Assembly: GCA_029884275.1 (NCBI GenBank)
Contig: JAOUIC010000166.1
Coordinates: forward strand, 1-5,115
DNA length: 5,115 bases
Reading direction: 5' to 3'
From: Gemmatimonadota bacterium
GTDB lineage: Bacteria > Gemmatimonadota > Gemmatimonadetes > Gemmatimonadales > GWC2-71-9
Shown here in pieces: positions 1-5,115 of this stretch. The notes under the pieces were generated by a model, which was given only the letters and a program-made list of their open reading frames with translations, made no database searches and was not told where the DNA came from. Positions within the stretch are counted from its first letter, which is position 1, and every line of letters starts with the position of its first letter. A program made the translations under genes and the position numbers.

Positions 1-328
1 TGCTGGTCACGACCCCGGTGCGGAGCCCCCTCGTGCGGATGGCCGAGACCGCCTCGCGCACGCCGGGATAGATGGTGATCATCCGGTCGTGATGGGAGAG
101 GTTGTATTCGCGGTAGGTCGCGACCAGGGCCTCCATCTCATCGGGCGTCGTGGCCCAGCGCGCCAGCTGAACCCGGAGTGGCGTCCCCACGCCCCGCATC
201 CACTCGGCATCCGGGATGTTGCCGTGGCCATGGGTCAGCATGGTGTGGCGGTAGCTGGCCAGGATGAGCTCGATCGAGTCGATCAGGGTTCCATCGAGAT
301 CGAAGAGCACGGCGCCGATTCCTCGCAT
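1..328 (-). CDS. HAD-family phosphatase, PpaX/Gph-like (3' end outside window)
   Basis: The first 109 codons of a haloacid dehalogenase-superfamily hydrolase are present. Such enzymes remove phosphate through a phospho-aspartate intermediate. Motif I FDLDGTLIDS (residues 9-18) supplies nucleophile Asp10 and acid/base Asp12. A helical cap region follows (GVGTPL at 46-51, TYREYNLSHHD at 71-81), then YPGVREAV (87-94) and motif II VVTS (106-109) at the left edge. The cap and YPGV sequence resemble pyrophosphatase PpaX and phosphoglycolate phosphatase Gph, but the substrate cannot be fixed from this fragment. Motifs III and IV lie outside the window. The ATG at 328 is preferred because motif I usually begins within ten residues of the start, and no start codon lies in frame in the preceding 14 codons. 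Only a weak AGGGTGG (342-348) precedes it, 13 bases away, so translation may depend on the helicase gene, whose last 46 bases overlap this one. It is probably a general metabolic gene rather than part of the DNA-modification system. Confidence 0.88.
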   Translation of the reverse strand, partial: MRGIGAVLFDLDGTLIDSIELILASYRHTMLTHGHGNIPDAEWMRGVGTPLRVQLARWATTPDEMEALVATYREYNLSHHDRMITIYPGVREAVSAIRTRGLRTGVVTS

Positions 329-2604
329 GAAGGGAAAGTAGCCACCCTGACAATCCCCGTGATCAGGGGCCGCGGGGGGCCGACGGTCGCGGGCCGGCCG
401 GGCAATTCACGCAGCGCCGAGAGCAGGTTCCCGTCCCGGAGCCGGGCGGCCCGCTCCACCGCGAAGGCCTCTCCGGCGCTCAGTCCTCCGCGCACGGTGT
501 CGAGGAGGGACTCCAGCTCGCGCAGGGTGGCCTGATCGCGCCTCGCGGCTGCCCCGCGCGCCAGCTGCTCGAGCCGTCGGGCCACTGCGCGCTCGATAGC
601 CCTGCCGGGAACGCGGCACCATCCCGCCCCCGCCGCCTCGCCGAGCAGCCGGCGGGCCCGGCGCGCCAGCCGGGGGAGGAGCCGATGCCAGTCGAGGTCG
701 GCGGTCGAGGGCGGCGCGCCCGCCGCGGCGAGGAACCGGGGGACAGTCTGCTCTGGGTCATCCGTGTCACTCCCGTCCTCGGCGAACCAGATGAGAGTGG
801 CCGGCGCGGCGGACCCATCGTGTGTGGCCAGCGCGACCCCGACCAGCCACCCCGGATCCGTCGCATGCACCACGGTGAATCCTGCGACCGCCGGACCGGC
901 GCCTGCCCATCTCGCGAGTGCCGCACGCCATCCGAAGAGCCACTGTGACCGGTGATCCAGGCCGGCGAGGGACCGTAGCGCGCGCTTGTCCCGCAGCCGT
1001 TCGAGCTGGCGGATCCGGGCCTCGAGCATCCGGTGCGGCAGGAAGGTGATGATCTCCACCGACCGGGCGCTCGCCCCGATTCGTCGGGCACGGCCGTCGC
1101 GTTGTTCCAAACGGACATCGGTCCATGGCAGGTCGAAGTGCACCACCCGGTGTGCGCGCTGGAGGTCGAGCCCTTCGGCGGCGACGTCAGTGGCCAGCAG
1201 GAGGTGCGGCGTCCGCAGCCCGGGGAGCGGAGTCGCCGCGGGTCCGAACCACCGCAGCACGGTGTCACGCGGCATCCGCGTGGCCCCGATTCCCGCCTCA
1301 TCGCCGGTGACCCAGGCCGGGACCAAGCCGGCGAGTTGGTCCCGCAGCCACGCAAGTGTGTCCCGGCTGGTCGTGAACACCACGGTCACGGCCCGATCGG
1401 CGAGCAGCGTGCGGAGCTCCCGCAGGCAGCCGCTGCCCCTCGACGTACCGCCGGCCTCACGCGCGGCGGCGAGCAGCGCCGCCACCGCCGGAGCCTCGCC
1501 GGGATCGAGATCGATTTCGCCGTCCGCGTCGGCCAGCACGCCCCACATCAGGAGCTGGTCGGGGTCATCCCCGACCAGCGTCCGGAGCGCGGCACGGTTC
1601 ACCCTTCTCCCCGCGTTCAGGGCCGAGGCGGCATGGTCGAGCAGGCGCAGATGCCGCCTAAGCGCCCCCTGGAAGGCGGTGGGACTCGACGCCAGGGCGC
1701 GGTAGAGCCCAAGTCTGAGGAGTGCGGCGGTTCCCCGGTCGCGCGAGAGTCTCAACCGGCCGACGCCTCGCAGGAGCGCCGCGAGCCCGGCAGATGGAGC
1801 GGTCCGGACCTCGCGGTGCAGCGCCGCCGGCAGTCCTTCGGCGCCCTCCCGCCGGAGCACGAGCTCTCCCAGCGACGGTGGCGCCCGCCCGGCCGCCAAC
1901 GCGGCCCGAAGACTGGCGCATCCACGGCTTTCCAGGGTGTCATCTCTCAGCAGGAGCAGGAGCTGGTGCGTCAGGTCGTCGAGACGGTTGACCACCGGCG
2001 TCGCGGACAGCAGCATGCCCCGGCGCCCGACGAGCCATGGCGCGAGGGTACGGTAGCGCCTGGTCGTCGCAGTCCGGAAGCGGTGGCTTTCGTCGATGAT
2101 GACGAAGCGGCACGGCCCCCCGGGCAGGCGCCCGCGGCTCACCGATTCGTGGGAAACGAAGTCCATGGCCACCTCGGTCCGCCGGGAAACGGCGCTCCAC
2201 TGGGCGTGCAGGATGGCCGGTGCCACCACGGCGACCGGTGTCTCGCCCGCCAGGCAACGTGCCGTGGCCAGGGCGATCCAGGTCTTGCCGCTTCCCGCGG
2301 GGTCGGCCAGCAGCACGCCGCGATGCCGCCGAATGGCCAGGACGGCGCGGCGATGCTGCGTGGCCTGCTCCGGGCGCAACCAGTGCGGCGATGTAACCGC
2401 TGCTTCGGCCGGCGCGACGGAGCGCGCGAGTCCCCGGGTGATGGCGGAACAGTCGGCGCGCGGACCCGGGCCGAGGGCGGCCGCCAGCGGGTCAGCCACA
2501 TCAGCCAGCGATTCCGCAACGATGAGCGGAACCTGACCGGGCGGCTTGAAGCAGAGCCGCCCGGCTGGGCGGGGAGAGCGCCAGGATGGCGCCACAGCGG
2601 TCAT
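283..2604 (-). CDS. SNF2/HepA-like superfamily 2 DNA helicase/translocase ATPase
   Basis: This is a 773-residue ATP-dependent DNA translocase, probably the motor of a restriction or defence complex with the methyltransferase encoded just upstream. Helicase motifs in order: LRPEQ (76-80); Walker A DPAGSGKT (101-108); motif Ia VVAPAILHAQW (126-136); Walker B IIDESHRFR (169-177); motif III LLSATPVVN (198-206); motif IV-like VVFTTS (408-413); motif V LLATDVAAEGLDLQ (469-482); motif VI EQRDGRARRIG (500-510), which carries the arginine finger. Both RecA-like lobes look intact. The first 70 residues and the last 250 or so match no domain I recognise; no nuclease or PLD motif is visible. I chose the ATG at 2604 because AGGAGG lies six bases upstream; in-frame ATGs further up (to 2838) would only lengthen the overlap and add a Ser/Arg/Pro-rich, shadow-like sequence. 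The gene overlaps the methyltransferase by 104 bases and the HAD gene by 46. The DESHxFR box followed by TRRY resembles, from memory, helicases of the DrmD/PLD-associated group; that subfamily placement is inference. Confidence 0.92.
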   Translation of the reverse strand: MTAVAPSWRSPRPAGRLCFKPPGQVPLIVAESLADVADPLAAALGPGPRADCSAITRGLARSVAPAEAAVTSPHWLRPEQATQHRRAVLAIRRHRGVLLADPAGSGKTWIALATARCLAGETPVAVVAPAILHAQWSAVSRRTEVAMDFVSHESVSRGRLPGGPCRFVIIDESHRFRTATTRRYRTLAPWLVGRRGMLLSATPVVNRLDDLTHQLLLLLRDDTLESRGCASLRAALAAGRAPPSLGELVLRREGAEGLPAALHREVRTAPSAGLAALLRGVGRLRLSRDRGTAALLRLGLYRALASSPTAFQGALRRHLRLLDHAASALNAGRRVNRAALRTLVGDDPDQLLMWGVLADADGEIDLDPGEAPAVAALLAAAREAGGTSRGSGCLRELRTLLADRAVTVVFTTSRDTLAWLRDQLAGLVPAWVTGDEAGIGATRMPRDTVLRWFGPAATPLPGLRTPHLLLATDVAAEGLDLQRAHRVVHFDLPWTDVRLEQRDGRARRIGASARSVEIITFLPHRMLEARIRQLERLRDKRALRSLAGLDHRSQWLFGWRAALARWAGAGPAVAGFTVVHATDPGWLVGVALATHDGSAAPATLIWFAEDGSDTDDPEQTVPRFLAAAGAPPSTADLDWHRLLPRLARRARRLLGEAAGAGWCRVPGRAIERAVARRLEQLARGAAARRDQATLRELESLLDTVRGGLSAGEAFAVERAARLRDGNLLSALRELPGRPATVGPPRPLITGIVRVATFPSCEESAPCSSISMEP

Positions 2605-5115
2605 CGAGTTCCTCCTGGATGTCGGCGCCGCGAGCGCCGGCGATCGCGAGACGGGGCAGATCGGGATCGCTGAACACCCGCGCGGGAAGCGGGAGATCCC
2701 GGACGACGCGGGCATTGAACCGGGCGAACCCCGATGCCGCCCGGTCGGCCGTGCTCCGGGCCGCGACCCGAATCCAGGTGCAGTTGAGCCAGGCGGCGAG
2801 CGCGAGCGCGCTGCCGCGGTCCCGGGTTGTGATGACATAGCAGCTGTTGAGCGGCACGAGCGAGACTTCGTCGATTCCGGTCAGCGCCACCGCGCGCAGC
2901 GTCCGGGCCAGATCGGGCCAGATGACGCGGTACCGTCCCATCGCGCCGCGGACCCGAAACAGGATCCATGGCGGGCCCTCCAGATGATCGGCCCGGCTTC
3001 GGAGCAGCGCTTCGTGGCGGGTCACGTGCCGGAGCGCCGCCACCGGGAGTCGCCGCAACGGCTGGTCATCGGGGCCGTGCGGGAAGAGGAGCCGGATGCC
3101 TCCGTCTGCCCGGAACGCCCGCAGGTCGCGGCCGCGGAGCGCGCGGCGCACGACAACGGCCTCGATGTCAGCGGGCGGGTCGAGGAAGACTTCGTTGGCG
3201 CCGGTCTTGACGCCGAGCTGGGGGGTGAACCGCGCGCCAACGGTGGGGTGCTCTTCCCGCACTTCCGCCAGCGCCGAGAGTAGTGCAGGACTGGCGATCT
3301 GCCACGGTGCGCCTCCCTCCAGGCTTCGTTGAGGCCACGACACGTTGCCCGCCTGGCCGAGCGCGAGTCGGACCAGCTGATTCTCCGGAGGCGCTCCGCG
3401 GGAGGCGACCAGCAGCGCGGGATAGGCGACCGCGGCGAACCGCGCTTCGGGCAGGTCCGCGAGGTCGGCGATCACGTGGAGGGCATGCTGCCCGGCCAGG
3501 GCTCGCCGCATGACCCGGGCGTATCCGGCCGTCGCCACTTTTACCGGCAGCAGGAAGGCGAGCACGCCGCCCGGCTTGAGCAGTTCGAGGCCGCGCTCGA
3601 CGAACGCCAGTGCGAGGTCGGGCTGATGACTGAACCCGGCGCCACCAGTCCGCCACCAGCGGAACCGGTCGCTCAGCAGGGTCCGCGTGCGGCGCGACAG
3701 CTGCTCGGCGCGGACCCACGGCGGGTTTCCGAGGATGCAGTCGAACCCTCCGGCCGCCAGCACGTCGCCGAAGTGCGCTTCGAAGGAAAACCAGGGGACC
3801 TCCCCCGCGCGCTCGAGCTGCCGGAGGAGCCGCCGGACCTCGCGGCGCTGGCCCCGGAGGGAACGGAGCCGGCGGCGAACGTCGCGGTCGAGGCCGCGCC
3901 GTCCGCCGAACAGGGTCGCTTCGTGCGCCACCGAGAGGCACTCGACGGTCTCGCCTTCGAGGCGATCGTCGGCGCGCACCAGGCACTGCCGGAGCGCGCC
4001 GCATTCCGTCCGGCGCAGGCGGCGCAGCAGGACCGGCTTCTCCGCACCGGACGCCCGCATGAACTCCGGGCGGAGCCGGCGCAATCCCGCCGCCGCCTCC
4101 ACTCCCGGCTCGATACCGAGCCGGCCGAGCACGCGGCTCGGCTCGAGCAGGCTGTCGCCCTGGCGGACGACGCCGTCGAGATTGGGGAGAGGACGGACCG
4201 CTTCCGGCACAACGGAATCGTCGGCCGCGATCACCGCCAGCCACAACCGCAGCTCGGCGAGGGTGACCGCCATCGGATTCAGGTCCACGCCGAACAGGTT
4301 GCGCTCCAGGATCCGCCGGCGGAGCTCGGCGGGCGCGGCCTCGTCCCGGCGCAGGTCGGCCAGCCGTTCGAGGACGCCCAGCAGGAAGGCGCCGGAGCCG
4401 GCGGCGGGGTCGAGGATCGTGATCTCCCGGAGCAACCCGAGGGCGCGCGCATCGCGCGACCGCAGCATCTCCTCTGCGTCGGCATCGGTGACATCCAGCC
4501 GGCGGACGAGGAACGCGCCCAGTGCGAGCTCGACGGTGCGAGCCACCAGCGCACCGGGGGTGTAGAAGGCGCCGGTTCTGCGGCGCTCTTCGGGCGCCAT
4601 CAGCTGCTCGAACACGTGGCCGAGCATGTCGGGGGCGACGGTGCCCGGGCGGCCGGCGGGATCGAGCGTGAAATGGAACCGTTCGAAGACATCGTCGAAT
4701 GCCGCGCGCCAGGCTTCATTGGGCACCTCCGGCCGCCAGCGGCGCTCCAGCGGGTGCGGCTCGAAGAGCCCGCCGTTGAGGAAGGGGATGCGTCCGAATC
4801 CGCGGGAGCGGCCCCGGTCTTCCAGCCGGCGGTTCAGCGTGCCGAAGAAGAGCGGCCTGAAGAGGTCGCGATGCAGCCGGCGGCGCTGCGCCAGGGTCTG
4901 GTCGAGGCGATCCCGCAGGAAGACGGGGCTTCCGTCGAGCCAGCCCCGGGCCTGGATGAAGTACAGGAATAGCACTCTGATGAGCTGCAGGAGCGCGATG
5001 GTACGACGATCCGGGGCCGGCGCGGAGACTGCGGTCGTCGCGGCCATGCCCTCGACGGCTCCCCGGAACGCGGCGAAGAACCGTCGGCCGATCTCTTCGA
5101 CGGTCAGCGCCTCCT
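2501..5115 (-). CDS. Eco57I-like N6-adenine DNA methyltransferase (5' end outside window)
   Basis: The predicted role is SAM-dependent N6-methylation of adenine in DNA, as the modification or self-marking part of a restriction or phage-defence system. Numbering from the in-frame Met at 5047 (848 residues to the stop), I see: a family-typical N-terminal stretch (RVLFLYF near 24-30, IPFLNGGLFEPHP near 87-99); motif X-like GAFYTP at 159-164; SAM-binding motif I DPAAGSGAF at 213-221; NLFGVDLNP at 250-258; an Arg-rich helical insertion at about 320-415; catalytic motif IV NPPW at 441-444; LLKPGGVLAFLLP at 489-501; and a C-terminal target-recognition region starting near LGVKTGANEVF (611-621) and ending with FNARVVRDLPLP (777-788). 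This order fits gamma-class methyltransferases of the Eco57I/TaqI-like group. The Met at 5047 is probably not the start: 22 further open codons reach the right edge and read like family sequence (LTVEEIGRRFF). At least 870 residues are therefore encoded here and the N-terminus, where type IIG enzymes carry a nuclease, is not visible. The 3' end overlaps the helicase gene by 104 bases. The family is secure; the exact system is inferred. Confidence 0.93.
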   Translation of the reverse strand, partial: EALTVEEIGRRFFAAFRGAVEGMAATTAVSAPAPDRRTIALLQLIRVLFLYFIQARGWLDGSPVFLRDRLDQTLAQRRRLHRDLFRPLFFGTLNRRLEDRGRSRGFGRIPFLNGGLFEPHPLERRWRPEVPNEAWRAAFDDVFERFHFTLDPAGRPGTVAPDMLGHVFEQLMAPEERRRTGAFYTPGALVARTVELALGAFLVRRLDVTDADAEEMLRSRDARALGLLREITILDPAAGSGAFLLGVLERLADLRRDEAAPAELRRRILERNLFGVDLNPMAVTLAELRLWLAVIAADDSVVPEAVRPLPNLDGVVRQGDSLLEPSRVLGRLGIEPGVEAAAGLRRLRPEFMRASGAEKPVLLRRLRRTECGALRQCLVRADDRLEGETVECLSVAHEATLFGGRRGLDRDVRRRLRSLRGQRREVRRLLRQLERAGEVPWFSFEAHFGDVLAAGGFDCILGNPPWVRAEQLSRRTRTLLSDRFRWWRTGGAGFSHQPDLALAFVERGLELLKPGGVLAFLLPVKVATAGYARVMRRALAGQHALHVIADLADLPEARFAAVAYPALLVASRGAPPENQLVRLALGQAGNVSWPQRSLEGGAPWQIASPALLSALAEVREEHPTVGARFTPQLGVKTGANEVFLDPPADIEAVVVRRALRGRDLRAFRADGGIRLLFPHGPDDQPLRRLPVAALRHVTRHEALLRSRADHLEGPPWILFRVRGAMGRYRVIWPDLARTLRAVALTGIDEVSLVPLNSCYVITTRDRGSALALAAWLNCTWIRVAARSTADRAASGFARFNARVVRDLPLPARVFSDPDLPRLAIAGARGADIQEELDDRCGAILALSPPSRAALLQAARSGSAHRCGIAG
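2611..2616 (-). promoter_or_regulatory. Ribosome binding site of the helicase gene
   Basis: On the minus strand this reads AGGAGG, a full match to the Shine-Dalgarno consensus, followed by a six-base spacer and the ATG at 2604-2602. It lies inside the coding region of the upstream methyltransferase and decides the helicase start. With such a site, ribosomes could initiate directly rather than relying on reinitiation from the methyltransferase stop, which lies 104 bases further on. Confidence 0.85.

Noticed and set aside
480..1355. Minus-strand frame of 291 codons overlapping the helicase C-terminal half
   Set aside because: It is the same-strand shifted frame of the helicase, with Ser/Arg/Gly/Pro-rich sequence and no domain. 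The helicase frame is continuous, so no frameshift explanation is needed.
1033..2673. Plus-strand open frame of 546 codons antisense to the helicase
   Set aside because: It lies opposite a gene with every SF2 motif intact. Its product is rich in Arg, Gly, Pro and Gln with no recognisable domain, as expected for a shadow frame in GC-rich DNA.
2605..2838. Upstream in-frame ATG starts for the helicase (up to 2838)
   Set aside because: The added 78 residues are Ser/Arg/Pro/Gly-rich shadow sequence over the well-conserved end of the methyltransferase, while the ATG at 2604 has a perfect ribosome binding site.
3168..4244. Minus-strand frame of 358 codons inside the methyltransferase
   Set aside because: It is a shifted frame within a continuous, motif-bearing methyltransferase frame, with an Arg/Pro/Gly/Ala-rich product typical of a shadow.
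3329..4972. Plus-strand open frame of 547 codons antisense to the methyltransferase
   Set aside because: It mirrors the methyltransferase codons, has low-complexity Arg/Ala/Glu-rich content and no motif. Its length follows from the scarcity of stop codons at this GC content.
1..5115. Search for CRISPR arrays, tRNA or rRNA genes, insertion-sequence ends, terminators and long repeats
   Set aside because: Reading by eye I found no regularly spaced repeats, no tRNA-like cloverleaf and no transposase motif. There is no intergenic space that could hold a promoter or terminator. Short GC-rich palindromes occur throughout but look like background composition.
5110..5115. AGGAGG on the minus strand at the right edge as the methyltransferase ribosome binding site
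   Set aside because: No ATG, GTG or TTG follows in frame at a suitable distance, and the sequence around it reads as family-like coding sequence.

Overview
This is a GC-rich window (about 70% by eye) from a bacterial chromosome or large replicon. It is packed with three genes on the minus strand, read from right to left, with no intergenic space. High GC, dense minus-strand genes and long antisense shadow frames are typical of GC-rich phyla such as Gemmatimonadota, Acidobacteriota, Myxococcota or Actinomycetota. Nothing here lets me choose among them.

Right part (2501 to the right edge): the 3' part of a large N6-adenine DNA methyltransferase of the Eco57I/type IIG-like class. It has the SAM-binding motif, an NPPW catalytic motif and a C-terminal target-recognition region. 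Its reading frame stays open through the right edge with family-like sequence, so the true start lies outside the window.

Middle (283-2604): a superfamily 2 ATPase of the SNF2/HepA-like type. It starts inside the methyltransferase gene behind a perfect AGGAGG ribosome binding site, giving a 104-base overlap. All the main helicase motifs are intact. A C-terminal region of about 250 residues has no recognised domain.

Left part (left edge to 328): the first 109 codons of a HAD-family phosphatase resembling PpaX/Gph. It starts inside the last 46 bases of the helicase gene and runs off the left edge.

The overlapping methyltransferase-helicase pair looks like part of a restriction-modification or phage-defence locus. 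The closest described arrangement I know is the DrmMI methyltransferase plus DrmD SNF2-like helicase of class 1 DISARM, and a type IIG-like methylase with an accessory helicase is an alternative. No nuclease domain is visible in the window; it could lie in the missing N-terminus of the methyltransferase or in genes further right. The HAD gene is probably an ordinary metabolic gene at the edge of the module, although its overlap with the helicase makes co-translation likely.
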